DNA from: Megascapheus bottae
Taxonomy: Eukaryota; Chordata; Mammalia; Rodentia; Geomyidae
Assembly (NCBI GenBank): GCA_024803745.1
Contig: JANJXV010000014.1
Coordinates: forward strand, 2,031,001-2,095,000
Direction: 5' to 3'
Length of the DNA: 64,000 nucleotides
In this document: one piece after another, positions 22,136 through 37,994 of the stretch
How positions within the stretch are numbered: position 1 is the first letter of the stretch
How the letters are laid out: every line of letters starts with the position of its first letter
Position numbers and translations under genes: made by a program
Notes under the pieces: generated by a model
Seen by the model: only the letters and a program-made list of their open reading frames with translations
The model's database searches: none
What the model was told of the DNA's origin: nothing

Positions 22136-22339
22136 GTGTTTTTTGGGGTTTTTTTTGCCATTCCTGGTGCTTGAAGTCAGGGCCTGGACACTGTCCTTTA
22201 GCTTTCTCAATGTTAGCATTCTACCACTTGAGCCACAGCACCACTTCTGCTTTTTTGTGTGTGTGGTACTGAGGAATCAAACTCAGGGCTTCATGCATAC
22301 TAGGTAGGCACTCTACCACTGGGCCACACTCCTGGCCCC
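22136..22339 (-). mobile_element. IDL-Geo SINE
   Basis: T/G-rich tail, 'cctggtgcttgaagtcaggg', 'ctaccacttgagccacagc', 'ggtactgaggaatcaaactc', 'ctaggtaggcactctacc', 'actgggccacactcctgg'. Confidence 0.88.
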
Positions 22340-22391
22340 TGTTGTAGTGGCTTTGATTTCCAGGTTTCGACATACCTTAAAGCTTTTTTGA

Positions 22392-22472
22392 AGCTGGCAG
22401 CATAGCTCAGATGGTAGAGAAATTGCTTAGCATGCAGGATACAATCTCCAGCACTACAAACACAAGCAAAAC
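22392..22472 (+). mobile_element. ID-like tRNA-derived SINE monomer
   Basis: 'gcatagctcagatggtagag' (A-box), 'ttgcttagcatgcagga', 'tacaatctccagcactac' then an A-rich tail. Monomer without a Geo partner. The diverged B-box and the lack of an intact acceptor stem argue against a live tRNA gene. Confidence 0.65.
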
Positions 22473-22904
22473 TTTTCAGATGAAGTTTGAATACTTACAG
22501 TTGGAATGTATAAATATACTTCAATAAAGCTGTTAAAATAACTGGTACAGTTAATACATGAAACTGGATATAAGATGCAGATTTTGTACAACCATGAGTC
22601 AATGAGAACAGGAGACTGTGGATATTAGAGTCCTCTGTTCTTGCTGTCAAGATTACTGCCATGTATTTTTCCTTTTTTACCTCACCCAGACATTATTGAC
22701 TGAAATAATGGGAAGGATAAACTTGTGGAAGACTGAACCTATGCTGTCTGGTTTCCTGAAAAGGAGTTGAAAAGTTTCATGGAACAGACTGGACTCTCGC
22801 TTTTTACAGTAGTCATTCTGGCTCACTCCTGAGCCAGCATCTGCTTGCTCCATTGATGTGGCGAGGGTTGAGTAGTTTGACATAACACTTCAATGTGTGC
22901 TTCT

Positions 22905-23132
22905 CTTTTTCGGTGGAGAGTCATGGAAATTGAACTCGGAGACTGGAAGCTGTCTCTGAGCCCTTTTGCTCAAGGATAGCACTTTGAGCAACACTTCTGG
23001 TTGACTGGTGGTTAATTGGGGATAAGAGTTTCATGGATTTTCCTGCTCAGGCTGGCTTTAAACCATGATTCTCAGATCTCAGTCACCTGAATAACTAGGA
23101 CTACAGCTGGTGTGAGCCACCAGCACCGGGTC
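22905..23132 (-). mobile_element. 7SL-Geo composite SINE
   Basis: Antisense: 'aattgaactcggagactgg', 'gctcaaggatagcact', 'tggtggttaattggggataag', 'cctgctcaggctggcttt', 'gtgagccaccagcaccggg'. Geo part partly eroded. Confidence 0.85.
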
Positions 23133-23865
23133 AGTGTTGATTCTTAATCCCTGATCACATCAAGAAGAGTCTGGTAACCACTCAGTCAAAATCCTGGACT
23201 AGCAGGAAAGGTTTGCATCAAGATCTCATTATACTATTTGGCTTTTTTTATTTTAAAATCTGGCATGGATTACACCAGGAAAAGGATGGCTGCTTTCTAA
23301 TGAAGCCTAAAAGCTGTAGAAACTAATATACATTTTTTTTTGAATCAGAAATTTGACTTGTATATCTCTTTGTTGTGCAAAAGAATTGAGAGGTAAGGAC
23401 TCCTGTCTCCTGTCTCCATGAACTTTCCCTAGTGAATTCTTGAACTTCTTGCTCTGTTGCCAATGTTCACATACCAATGAATACTTAAGCATATGGGTTC
23501 CAGTATAGATTCTTCTTCCCAACTGCACTCTCATGCTTGCTCTGAAACCCACATACTCTTCCCTAGTCAGTTCTTAGCTAGATGTGATATTCACAACCCC
23601 TGTCATCTCCTATCCAATTGTAGTCTCTTATTTTGAGCAAAGAGTCTAGCATCCAACTACAAGGAGTAACAGATACCATTAAATACAATTTCTATCATAG
23701 ATATATTTATCTCTGTCCTTTCTCATTGTTCTTTCATCTGTTCTTGTTCCCAAAGATAAAGAGGAGACTATTGTTTAGGAGCAAGACAGATTGCTTTCCT
23801 GGCTTACTCCATTGCTTTGTAGCATTCTAACCTCAGGAAGATTAACCTGTCATGATGTATACATC

Positions 23866-23970
23866 TGTAATGCAGTGGTAACCATAGCCTTGATTTCCCA
23901 GGTTACTGGAGGATTACATGAGAAAGGGAATGTTCAATGTAAAAACTGGTAGGTAACAGGTATTTAACTT
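23866..23970 (+). repeat. Possible MIR fragment
   Basis: 'acatctgtaatgcagtgg', 'ggttactggaggattacatgag' and 'ggtaggtaacaggtatttaa' follow the MIR 3' half with many changes. Confidence 0.35.
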
Positions 23971-24274
23971 ATATAAGACAATGATGACTTCATTCTTGGA
24001 CTACCTCTATTTGTCCCCCCTTCCCCGTGCCATTTCTGCTCCTAGTGCAGAGTCCTTTTCTGTCTTTCTGTCATGCCGAACCTGGTGAAAATGTTATCTA
24101 TATATCTGTTTCCTCAATGATCATCTTTGTGAATCCTGATACTTATAGGCATAATTCATTAATCAAGTCAACTTAGAAAAGTCAGATTTTCTCCTTTTCC
24201 TATAAAGAATCTACTTCTGTGTTAAAAAGCTGAATGTAGTAACACTGACCTTTGTGCTTTGTTTTACAGGCAGT

Positions 24275-24482
24275 GTTCTTAGTGCATGGGTTCTACAGTC
24301 AGTAATGCCTGCATGGGGTACATAGCATTGAGCTTTGCTACTGTGTTTTGTCAAATGACTGTAAACCCATGGTGCCTATTCGTTAAAGTAAAATGAAGAT
24401 AATCGTAGGCCTGCCACCATTCAATTTATTAATGCAGATAATGCTTGAAAAGCATCTTGCTCTATGCTTGGCACATTAGACA
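24275..24482 (+). repeat. MIR SINE
   Basis: 'gtgcatgggttctacagtcag', 'gttaaagtaaaatgaagataat', 'cagataatgcttgaaaagc' and 'atgcttggcacattag' reproduce the MIR order (core, 'taaaatg.ggataat', 'agcacagtgcctggcacatag'). Confidence 0.7.
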
Positions 24483-24916
24483 TTTTTTTCCCTCACTGTT
24501 ACTAGAATTGAGGAATCTCCAAAACCATGATGTAACTGCTGAAGAACCTGACCCAATTGTACTCTTATGTCAACACTTAACAGTGCTGTCACAGCCACAG
24601 GAAAAAATGGAAATTAGAAGAGGAAAGGGAAACATTTTTGTTCTAGTCACAGACTCATTGTAATGCATGCTTGAGTAATTATCTCTAGGAGTATATGCTT
24701 TTTAAGTGTAAGATAATTCACACAATTAGCTTTTCATTTCGCAATGCAGTTTGAGAATAAAGAAACTAACATTTCTTTTTTGGGGGGGAAACACAAGAAT
24801 AAAGTTTTCTTCAAGTTGCTGAAATTTCATTTTAGATTTTAAGTAGCATTATACAAATAACTGTTGTCCCCTCAGAGTTTAAAAATTGACTGTTTTGTCA
24901 CCACAAAAATAATGGA
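24483..24916. other. Unique DNA, no gene seen
   Basis: No feature recognised apart from T and G runs near 24775-24788. Confidence 0.4.
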
Positions 24917-24919
24917 TTG

Positions 24920-25640
24920 TGAATGTAAACTAGGTCAGTCTCTCTAGAAAGTGGTTTGGAGGTTACTCAAAAAACTAAACATAGAACTTTCTATGGTCCA
25001 GCTATACCGCTCTTGGGCATCTACCCAGAACATTACAAGTCAGGATATGGTAAAGACACTTGCTACACCATTCACAGGAGACAAATTATAAAAAAAAATC
25101 CCAGATGCCCTTCAGGAGATAAGTGAATCAATATATGTGGTACATATGTACAATGGAATTTAACTCATCTAGTAGAATATTATGTTATTTGCTGAAAAAT
25201 GGATGGACCTGGAGCAAATCATGTTAAGTTAGGTAAGCCATGTGCAGAAAGACAGGTGGTGCGTATTCTCACACGTGGAAGCTAGATCTAAAATACAACT
25301 GGACATGATACTTACACAGGACTCACACACAGACTAAAGGAAAATACCCTTAGGAGAAGAACCTAAAAATATAACTCCTGAACATTTAAAATACTATTTA
25401 TCTAAATGAATTCCAGGAAATGGAAACATGGGTGTTTTTGTTGTTGGATTGGTGGTGGTGTTTTTGTTTTGGGGTTTTTGTTTTGTTTTTGTCTTCAGCA
25501 AAAGAGGACACAGCAAAGAAGGAAGAATGAACAAATGCAGCCATGGCATTCAGAATACACTATGTGGAAAATGAACTACTTGGTGGCAAGGACAGGATGG
25601 GGAGCCAGGAAAAAGTGAAGGAAAGGGTGACATTGTCTAG
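24920..25640 (+). mobile_element. Old L1 3' region
   Basis: Sense-strand landmarks of the L1 3' end: 'gaatgtaaactaggtcag', 'ggtttggaggttactcaaa', 'ctcttgggcatctacccag', 'gacacttgctacaccattc', 'cagatgcccttcaggagat', 'gtacaatggaatttaactc', 'aaatggatggacctgg'. More diverged than the L1 copies at 10848 and 12866, without visible TSD. Confidence 0.75.
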
Positions 25641-27557
25641 AAAAAGAAATAACTAGTATATTTAAAATTTGGTTGACTTATTTACATATCATATGATCAG
25701 ATTCAAGTTAACATTTTTTCATTCTTTTTGTTGACAGCATTTCTCCTCGATGTCCTGACTATGCCCAAAGTAGTATACTAAAATATAAGAAGACAATTTG
25801 TTTATATCCTTAATATATAATTAAATAAAAACTCAATAGGAAAAATAAACACCCTCATATAACAAATGAGCAATAGATGAATAAGCAGGCAAGGCAGACT
25901 GTAAAAAAAATAATGAGTAAATAGAAATGAAGACAATAAAGCAATAAATGTTTAAATGTAAAAGGTTTACTTGGGAATATATTAGTTTGCAGTTCTTTTT
26001 AATTCATTTGCATCTAATTTGAACTTTAAAATGCAGAGATATTTTCACTTATCAGACAACTTTATTACCTCAATTTCACATGCCATACAAAATCAATGGA
26101 GAAAAAATGACATACTATATTCATAAACTATTTTATTGCATGGACAGTTCTTTGTACAAGTAAAGATAATAAAAATATTCCAAATAGAAGTGAAAAGAGA
26201 TGCAAAGAGGTAAGAACTAATGGCCACTTTTCTACATGGTGGGACTGGGAACTTTATTTGTAGCTGTGAGCATGTGTGACTCTATGTAAAAGGTTTCATT
26301 TGCTTTTTTTCTTCTAAAAGTTAACAGTTCTCACTGAAATTCTAACCCATCTAATGCAAAACAAATCTGTAACAATATTACTGCTTTTTATAAATCTACT
26401 TGTCCTTTAGAATTTTCTGTCCTATAAGACTTCCTGAATGACTGCTGCTATTAACTTGATATGAATGGGTCAAATGAAGTACTGTTACGTTGTGAGATGC
26501 CTGTGATTGAACAGTATGCTCCAGGGGCTGAGTCTGTTGCCTCCAGTGGTGAAAATCTATCTTCAACTTAGCACAAGTGTAATACACCCCTCTATAGAGA
26601 ACTTTCCTAATATCTACTTAAAGGACTTTTGTTTTGAGTTACGGGAGGCAAAATTTCCCATAGTTTGTTCTATGGATCCTCAGTTTCATAAAATGCCCAC
26701 TGCGGGGGTTGGGGGGTTGTGGTCAAATCAGTATGGAAACCTCTGCCTTTGAGCTATTTATGGATTCCCAGGAAGAATTAACATGCATATGTCCTGAGAT
26801 TTCCTGTGAATTTTTTTTAGTAAACAATGTTTAACTGTATTTAGTATAGTGATTTCTTCATTTACTTGACCACAGAACCTTATTTTGAGCAAAGCATTAT
26901 TCATAGTTCATGAAATCAGTGATTCCAATGTCTAGTAAAAAGTATAATGCATTTGAATGCACTGGCATTTTAAATTCTGTTTTCTCTCCTGAGGTGTAGA
27001 AACAAAAATACGTGCTTTATAGAGTGCTTTGTTGTTAGGAAGGAAAATACGTGAGAAATACATTATTGGTACAGCTTTGGTTGAATTAGGTTTTTCTTGC
27101 CAAATGAACATTAAGTCTAGACAGCAATGCAGTATTGGCAGAGGTGTGATCAACAGAAGTCCTGACGCTATCTTAAGATATGCTTACTGGCTCCATGCAC
27201 TGTACCAGTGCACCTATGAGTTGAGTGAGTTAAATACCGTAGCCTCTGATAGTTAAGTTGGCTTATGCAGAATTAGTTGAGGTTAGTCATCTAAGTAGTT
27301 TGGAATACTTAGATATTCTACTATGCTTCAAAGATCATAATTTTCTAATTGTTTTTGCCTTATATAAATATGAATATTTCATGGGAGCAGTGGGCTATAG
27401 AAAACACATAGGATGTATTGATAATATATAAACCACAGTTTATGAGCTATAATCTGTCTCTGTACATATAGTTACAGATTGTTATGTATTGCTGACTCCT
27501 CATGAGTCCTTGTACTCATATATCCTACTTATGTAACTGGACCCTTCTGAAAATCAC
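25641..27557. other. Unique AT-rich DNA, no gene seen
   Basis: Almost 2 kb without a recognised repeat. Reading frames up to 81 codons (26507-26752) show no known domain. Confidence 0.4.
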
Positions 27558-27560
27558 CTT

Positions 27561-27792
27561 TTTTTTGTCAGTTGGGGGATTGGACTTTGGGCCTGGGTGC
27601 TGTCCCTGAGCTCTTCAGCTCAGGGCTACCACCCTACCCCTTAAGCCACAGAGCCACTTCTGGTGTTCTATTGATTAATTGGAGATAAGTCTCAGGGTTT
27701 TTAGTGTCTGGGCTGGCTTTGAACCACAATCCTCATATTTCAGCCTCCTGAGTAGCTAGGATTTCAGGCATGAGCCACTGCACCTAGCTCAC
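27561..27792 (-). mobile_element. 7SL-Geo composite SINE
   Basis: T-run, 'gctgtccctgagctcttcagctcagggctac' (long Geo variant), 'ttaagccacagagccacttctgg', 'tctattgattaattggagataag', 'gggctggctttgaaccacaatc', 'ggcatgagccactgcaccta'. A short direct repeat 'tcacctt' on both sides is compatible with a TSD. Confidence 0.9.
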
Positions 27793-29059
27793 CTTTACTT
27801 TTTAATCAACTTCATTTTTAATTCTTCCATTTTTTTCTCAAGTGTAGATTCCATATTTTCTTAGCATCTTATGGAGAAGTGGACCTACCACCATAGGTTT
27901 GTGATTCCACTCTTTACTTCCGTGTATGATGTCATGAACACTGTGTACTCTAGCTCAAATGTAAGTCCTTTTTGTGAGCATGAAATAAACATATAGATAT
28001 TACTATATTTGCCACCACTTCTATTTTTATAGAAATGGAAGATAGTTGTTGAAGATATGAGTGAAAGCATATTGCATTTATGTAGATTCTATTGTAGGAA
28101 AATTTCTATACTTAGCAAGTGGTCACAATTAGAAAAGCCAGATTGGAACTTTGAAAATTATCATGCTTACACAGTGTAGCTTTCTCAGTTTCTACTTAAT
28201 CTGTGAACAATTCCAGTATATAGTCCTTAATCCTTTCTTTTCTTTCTTTGTATGGTGTCCAAAATTCCTCTGCCTATACCCTTCCATTTCTTCTAGGACA
28301 GTTGAAATTATATTTTTCTTTATGAATTGCTACTCATGGCAACCTTCTTGTCTAATGTATTCAAAAATTGTGAATGCCATTTTCCCCTCAAATGGGCCCC
28401 TTTAGACAAATAACTGCTAAGCATTTTTCCCTGTGAATATGTAAATAGGTTAAAAATGAAGATGCGGCAGTGTTGGGTGAATATTATTCCAACATTACAC
28501 TTAAGATCCTTTCAGCACCATTTGCTAACATTTTGTACTCCTAGCCAAAGTGCCAAAAATTGCTCTCCTCATGCAATTTTCAAAAATTTCCCTGGCACAA
28601 AATGAAGTAAAATCTATCTGCAGGAGAGAGCAAACTTCATTTAGTGTGTTTTACAAAGTGCTAAATAGGTTTTCTATTTTGGGATCAGAGTGGCAGATTG
28701 TGTGCTTCCTGCCATCCTGATCAAACATTTGCAATTCTGTTCCTGCACATTGCATATTCCAGGTTGTCTTATATTATAAGATTTGTTATTTTATTCAAAA
28801 GAAATACAATTCCAATGTGTTTATGGGATGTCAGTATTGGAAAGGTTACTTTTTCAATGTCTTTAATTTTTTATTATATAAGATAAGGGCATAAGGGGTC
28901 TAAGTTAAGAGGTTTTTATATTCAATTGATTCCATAGTAAGAGCTCTTATTTCTTATTCTGTAATGAACCAAACCAAAAGAAAAGTGTTTCATCTCATTG
29001 ATGAGAAATTTATGATCTTAAGTCTCAAGCATCATTTCAAATAGTCTGTCAAATTTATG
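27793..29059. other. Unique AT-rich DNA, no gene seen
   Basis: No feature recognised. Confidence 0.4.
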
Positions 29060-29061
29060 TC

Positions 29062-29200
29062 TGAGCTAAGCATAGTGAGGCACATCTATAATCTCAATAC
29101 TTAGGAAACTGAAGCAGAGGGATGACAAGCCTAAAGCCAGCCTAGGCTATATAAGGAGATCTTGACCTTAAAACCAAAACCATGGCAACCAAAAAAAAAT
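29062..29200 (+). mobile_element. B1-like (7SL) SINE
   Basis: 'agcatagtgaggcacatctataatctcaatacttaggaaactgaagcagaggg', 'aagccagcctaggctatataaggagatcttg' and an A-run tail. Classic B1 layout without a Geo right monomer. Confidence 0.75.
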
Positions 29201-29252
29201 CTGATCCTCTATGTCTAGAGGAAATCAAACCTAAATTCTCTAATTCCACAAC

Positions 29253-29350
29253 AATGACTAACATTTATAGACAGCTTACTGTGATTCTGTTGTAAGAACT
29301 TTAGGCATATTAACTCATAGACTCTCACAAACAGCATCTGAGATAGTTAT
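29253..29350 (-). repeat. MIR fragment
   Basis: 'actaacatttatagacagcttactgtgattctgttgtaagaactttagg', 'attaactcatagactctcac' matches the antisense start of MIR ('taacatttattgagcgcttactatgtgcc...'). Confidence 0.6.
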
Positions 29351-31202
29351 AATGCTATAGTAGACCCTTAGTATCTGTAAATAAATTGCTTTTTCCAGGA
29401 AAGCATCGCAGGGGAAAACCCTAGAAGGCTCGGGAAGCAGAGAGTTCAGTACTGTACCCTGAATACTTGGTTCATTTCCTTCATAATTCCACTCAACTTG
29501 CTTTAAAGATATGCCACCTGCCAACAAATCTCAAATTTTCACTGTATTGCTGAAATAAGGCATTTCCCTCAGGTTTTGGGGGCTTGATTTTGTTTTGATG
29601 TTCACAAAATTAAGAACAGAAAATACTCAGCAGATGATCAGTCTGGACTAGCTGAGTGCTTCTCTACATCAACTGAACTGTGTAATGCGTGTGTGAGAAT
29701 TTTAAAATGACTGAACTTTGTCAAAAGACCTGCATGCATGTAATAAGTCTCCGAGCAAAGTGGACTCACTGTGTTGAGTCTCATTTCAGACCATGGTATT
29801 TTAATGGTGAGACACTGCTGCTGTGTATTTTATGGAGTAAATACAAATTTCTTCCTTTTAATTCAGCTATATTCCCTGTGCTATGAATGTATCACTTTAT
29901 GATAAAAACATCAAGAAAGCAAGAAAGACATATACATATAAACACACATACATGCACATATATAATATACATAATATATAATATATATACCATGTAAGAG
30001 TTACTCCATCACATTCTGTCCTCTAAGACAGAATTTTCAAACTATTTCATTGAGCAAGAGTTTTTATCCACAAATAGCAAGAGACAATGAAATCCTATGT
30101 CTCAGTGAACCAGTGCCTAACCTGAAGAATACATGGAGCAACTGAAAGATCTTAAACGCATTCCACTGTGGGGTTTAAACCAATGGAAGATCACTGGGTT
30201 AAAGCACTGTACAATACCCCATTTTAGAAGCGATGGGAACAGAGCCCAGGATGCTCTGGACAATCCTGCCTTGTCTCAGGATATTGTATTCACAGCATTA
30301 TCCATTGTCCTGAGAACTAGAAGCAAAAGGAGACCTCTCCTCCTGTAATGCTGACCTGAAGTAGCATCTTTCAATGTGCTCCCCCAGTGTCTATGAAGAC
30401 AGAAAAAAAGTATATCAAGACTAAAAATCAAACCTAATAGAAAATATTTCAGAATCTAGGAACATTTGATATTACTACTGGTATATTTTCTCTAGAGCTA
30501 CCATTTTAACTACTTGTCATCTATTGTTTTTGCTCTCTTAGCTTGCTAGATATATAATCTCATCCTTATGGTTGTAGAACTTGGCCAAGATAATCAAACC
30601 TTTTTAACTGGCATCATTCCCAAACTGATTCATGAACAGAAGCTATAACCTAGAGGACTTGAATGCGCCCAGAATTGTGAAGCCATACTTCCTCCTCAAA
30701 GTTGTTTTTGTACTCTCTGAGCATTGTACAAATGACCTTCCATCCTTCCATGTTATTTAAAGCAGCAGTGCCCAGCAAACATTCGTCTAGGAAAGGGATG
30801 TGATCAGCAAACTGGTAAATTCTAGGAGGTAGTTATTACAAAGGGATGATGAGTAAGGACAGAAAGTCTATAATCTGAGATTGGACTTGGAACCGAGAAG
30901 ACAATGATGTAGTTGTCTACCTAGATATTTCTATAATTAATGAGAAGGAGGTATACAAAGGCCATCCTGACCCTTATCAAATGTAGCTTCTTTATTGCAC
31001 TTTATGGTAATCTTCCAAAACCTTTCTATCCTAACTAAAAGTTCATTTCAGTTAATTTCAATACAAAAAAAGGTATTTTAGTTTGTCAAAAGTGACAGGC
31101 CAAATCAGTTAGAAAAAATTAATGATCTTGGTATGATTTCTTGTTTGGAAAAAAATGTTTCAAGCTTTTGGAAAAAAGAAAACAATGCTACAAAAAAAGA
31201 TA
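29351..31202. other. Unique AT-rich DNA, no gene seen
   Basis: Contains an ATATAC-type low-complexity patch at about 29928-29990. A 71-codon frame at 30133-30348 is unrecognised. Confidence 0.4.
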
Positions 31203-31455
31203 AGCCAGGCATGGTGGCTCACGCCTGTAATCCTAGCAATTCAGAAGGCTGAGATCTGAGGATCAAGGTTCAAAGCCAGCGCAGGCACAAAAGGACCTGA
31301 GACTCTTATCTCCAATTAAGCTCTAGAAAAAATGTGAAGTGGGGCTTGGCTCAGGAACAACGCCCAGGGGTAGGGTGGTAGCCTTGAGCTGAAGAGCTCA
31401 GGGCAGTACCCAGGCCAAGTTCAAGCCACGTGACCCACAAAGAAAGAAAGAAAAT
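31203..31455 (+). mobile_element. 7SL-Geo composite SINE
   Basis: 'gccaggcatggtggctcacg', 'cctgtaatcctagcaattc', 'ggctgagatctgaggatcaagg', linker 'actcttatctccaattaagc', Geo part with 'gagctgaagagctcaggg', tail of (AAAG)n. The segment 'ggctcaggaacaacgccc' before the Geo body looks like an internal rearrangement. Confidence 0.88.
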
Positions 31456-35009
<3,554 letters not shown>

Positions 35010-35330
35010 GGTTTGCATGGGGCTTCCATGATGTAGGCATACTTTATTAAACCACTGATATTTGGTAACTGTAAGGGGATGAAACTGAAAGTTCCAATCG
35101 TCTCAACACGTGGTTGCTTTCTCTGGGGACCAGCATGTCCTGATATGATCTAAGGGGCCTTTGACCATTATAAATTTCATTAAGATAACAACAGAAAACA
35201 ACAAATAAAAATAAGAACCATCATCACTCTGGAAGTCTCATGTTTTATAGAAATTCTTATGGCAGGAATCGGGCAAAAACTGGTTCTATAGTTCTTATTG
35301 TATCACAATATGATAGGTTCTTACATTTTC
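35010..35330 (+). mobile_element. Ancient LTR-type repeat, family unsure
   Basis: The run 'ggggatgaaactgaaagttccaatcgtctcaacacgtggttgc', 'ctggggaccagcatgtcctgatatgatctaaggggcc', 'cactctggaagtctca' and 'cttattgtatcacaatatg' is a combination I associate with an old mammal-wide LTR/ERVL-like repeat. I cannot name the subfamily. Confidence 0.4.
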
Positions 35331-35868
35331 AGTTATTAGTGATCATAATTGCACAGTGGCTGACACAGGCTTTTCTGCCTACACCAATTCATATCCATTT
35401 CTTAGAATTAAGCTTAAGATATCTTTTCAACATGTATTCAAAAGACATTTGCATCAAAAGACAGTATTGTTTCCTCTCCAAACCTCACATCCACAGCTTG
35501 TCTTACAATTTCTCCACTTTGGATAAGGATACTGATCAGAACCTCATGTTTCAAGCAGCAGGCTGAGCTTCCTTTTTGCTTTATGGATTCACTGAGTAAC
35601 ACACTCACTTTTGCCATAGTTTTATTTTTGAATTATAGAAGCAACCCAAAGAAAAAAATATAATACCTTTATCTGCTATGCCATTAACTACTGAGCTTGT
35701 ACTCACTATGAGTAAAACATTTTGCTACTTTTAGCTCTGCAAATAAATCAATCAATGGGAAATTTAAGTCCCTGTGTGCTAATTTAATGAATCCATGCCT
35801 AATGCTACTACAATCCCCATCATCTTACCAAAAAGGGTTAGATTTGTTAATACAAAATACAAAACAAG
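35331..35868. other. Unique AT-rich DNA, no gene seen
   Basis: No gene recognised. A 108-codon forward frame (35240-35566) starts inside the LTR-type repeat and shows no domain, so I do not call it. Confidence 0.4.

Positions 35869-35899
<31 letters not shown>
35869..35899. repeat. (GT)n microsatellite
   Basis: About 15 GT units. Confidence 0.95.
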
Positions 35900-35900
<1 letters not shown>

Positions 35901-36002
35901 CACAATTAACTCTCAGTGACATCAGTCTTATTCCAAGGTCCCAAATAAGTTCAATACATAGCCATATGTAAGAACTAGTGTTCTGAACTCCTTCAATTCA
36001 TT

Positions 36003-36075
36003 GTGGTCTGGGGCCCCAGTAGTACTCTCATCATCTGGAAGCTTGTTAAAATTGTTGTCTTGGGTCTACCCAAGA
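36003..36075 (+). mobile_element. MER5A-like relic
   Basis: 'gtggtctggggccccagtag' and 'catcatctggaagcttgttaaaa' match the 5' half of MER5A (hAT-Charlie, non-autonomous). Confidence 0.5.
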
Positions 36076-36879
36076 TGATTTTTGTCACATGAAAGTGCTG
36101 AGGTTTTTTTTTTTTTCTGACACTTTCTTACCTTTGTAGTTTAGTCTATACTTTGCGATTTGTTATTTTGTCATTTGTTATTTTAATTCATTGCGTGGGG
36201 AGTTGAAAGTGACAACACAAGGGAGTCATCTGAAAGATTTATTTCAAAAAAGCAACCAGAGCTACTCAGAACTACATGTCTCTGAAGGGATGCCATTTTA
36301 TGTCTTTTGCTCCTGCTCATTTTCTCTTTCAATGTTTGTGGTACTTATTTCTTTTGCTCCTGGTCTTGTATGTGTTTGGTAACTGCAGGAGGTTAAGGGG
36401 AAGTATGCTATGGAGTGAGCTGTGTGGGAGGCAGAAGCCTTCAGACTCATCATCTAACAATGAAATGAAATGTGAATCATTTGGCGATGGGCTGACACCC
36501 TGGGGAGTGGGATGGCAGGATCACATTGGAGCCTCCTCCAACACTGGGAAGCAGCAACCTCCTCATAAAAGCAGAGGAAGTTGCTTTTCAGCAAATGTTT
36601 TAGTGTAGAGTCCTCAAATACGGTTCCATTTAGGTTGAGTCACAGGTACTTAGCATAGAAAAGCTTTCTACATGTGATAGGGAGTTTGGAATTTGCATTA
36701 ATTCCTTCAGCATTATGACTAAGGAGTGGGTCCTGAACAATAGCTGTCAGGGAATTGCCTGAAAGCCTACCAGGGGTTGCCCTTGTTTCAGAGCCTATGC
36801 CAGTCACTGCCTAGAATCACTGCCTTTCTCTTTGCCCTAAGTCTGTCCTATGACTCTCTGTGCAGGTAGTTTATACTCA
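36076..36879. other. Unique DNA, no gene seen
   Basis: Slightly GC-richer around 36370-36600, with overlapping forward frames of 63 and 110 codons. No domain, splice site pair or family recognised, so not called. Confidence 0.35.
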
Positions 36880-36881
36880 CT

Positions 36882-36990
36882 AGGTGCTGGTGGCTTACAC
36901 CTGCAATGCTAGCTAATCAGGAGACTGAGAAGAGAGGATTGTAGTTGAAAACTGCCCTGCACAGGAAATCCCATGAAACCTGATCTCTAA
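36882..36990 (+). mobile_element. 7SL-like SINE head, truncated
   Basis: 'taggtgctggtggcttacacctgcaatgctagctaatcaggagactgagaagagaggat' and 'gaaacctgatctctaatt'. The Geo part is missing. Confidence 0.75.
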
Positions 36991-37069
36991 TTTTAGGATT
37001 GTACAAGAAATTCCCAGATACTACACCTAGATACTGAGATTTATCTATCAATATCCTTTTAAAGTAAAT

Positions 37070-37365
37070 TGTGTTTTGTTTTGTTTTTGTGGGTTATGGG
37101 GCTTGAACTCGGCCTGGGTGCTGTTCCTGAGCCCTGTAGCTCTAGGCTGCTGCCCTACCCCTGAGCCTGGGTGCTGTCCCTTGAGCTCTTCAGCTCAAGG
37201 CTACCTCCCTACCCTTGAGCCAAGCCCCACTTCCTGTTTTCTGGTGGTTAACTGGAGATAAGAGTCTTAGGTCCTTTGGTGACCGGGCTGGCTTTGAACC
37301 TTGATCCTCAGATCTCAGCCTCCTGAGTAGCTAGGATTAAAGGTGTGAGCCACTGCACCTGGCAA
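37070..37365 (-). mobile_element. 7SL-Geo composite SINE with partial Geo duplication
   Basis: Antisense. The block 'gcctgggtgctgt.cc' with 'gagc' and 'ctac..ccctgag' occurs twice (about 37107-37165 and 37165-37220), then linker 'ggttaactggagataagag', 'gggctggctttgaaccttgatcc', 'cagcctcctgagtagctagg', 'gtgtgagccactgcacctgg'. The Geo end is internally duplicated. Confidence 0.88.
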
Positions 37366-37529
37366 ATTGATGTATTTTTATATTTCAGATTCCATTCTAT
37401 TTCTGCAGAAGATAGAAGGGAAGTCTCAAGAAAGTATATTCATTTCCTAACTCCCTTTCCCAGAAGCTGGGACCATCACTATTTGTTGCAAGGTGGACTG
37501 TTGATTTATTTGTTGTCATTTTTTTCACA

Positions 37530-37868
37530 GATAAAATTAAGCATCTTGAAATGAGGAAATTTTGGTGACAAAATGTCCTTATCATAGAAAATTAGTGGGA
37601 GATTTGACAAACACTGCTGAAGGCCCATGGGAAGATGAGAAGATGAGAAGCATAGGTGGAAGTTATAAAGACACAGTCCAAAAATGCTGGGAGGTAGCAG
37701 AAACTGGTAAAAGCAAGGAAGCTTCCACCCCTAGAATCCTTGAAGAGAACACAGCCCTGTTGATATCTTGGTTTTAGAATCTGCTTTCTAGCAGTCTGAC
37801 AAGAATGGATTTCTTGTTATTGTTTTAAGCTATCAAACTTGGATTTATCATAGCAGTCCTTGGTGCTG
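37530..37868 (+). mobile_element. MLT1-type MaLR LTR
   Basis: Landmarks in order: 'ataaaattaagcatcttgaaatgagg', 'agtgggagatttgacaaacac', 'atgctgggaggtagcagaaactgg', 'aggaagcttccacccctagaatcc', 'gaacacagccctgttgatatcttgg', 'ttgttttaagctatcaaacttgg', 'catagcagtcct'. This is the MLT1 3' two thirds on the + strand. Confidence 0.8.
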
Positions 37869-37994
37869 GTATCACTTTTTGTAAGGATATTCTTCTAATA
37901 CAGGCAATATAGTAAGTATACAGCAAAACTGACATGAGCTTATGAGTTCAGCTAATATTCAAATTGTACTTATCATTCTCAAGAGGTTTTTAAG

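Noticed and set aside
36191..36608. Two overlapping forward frames with a hydrophobic stretch as a membrane protein
   Set aside because: No family match I recognise, no upstream or downstream exon structure, and the hydrophobic part comes from T-rich sequence.
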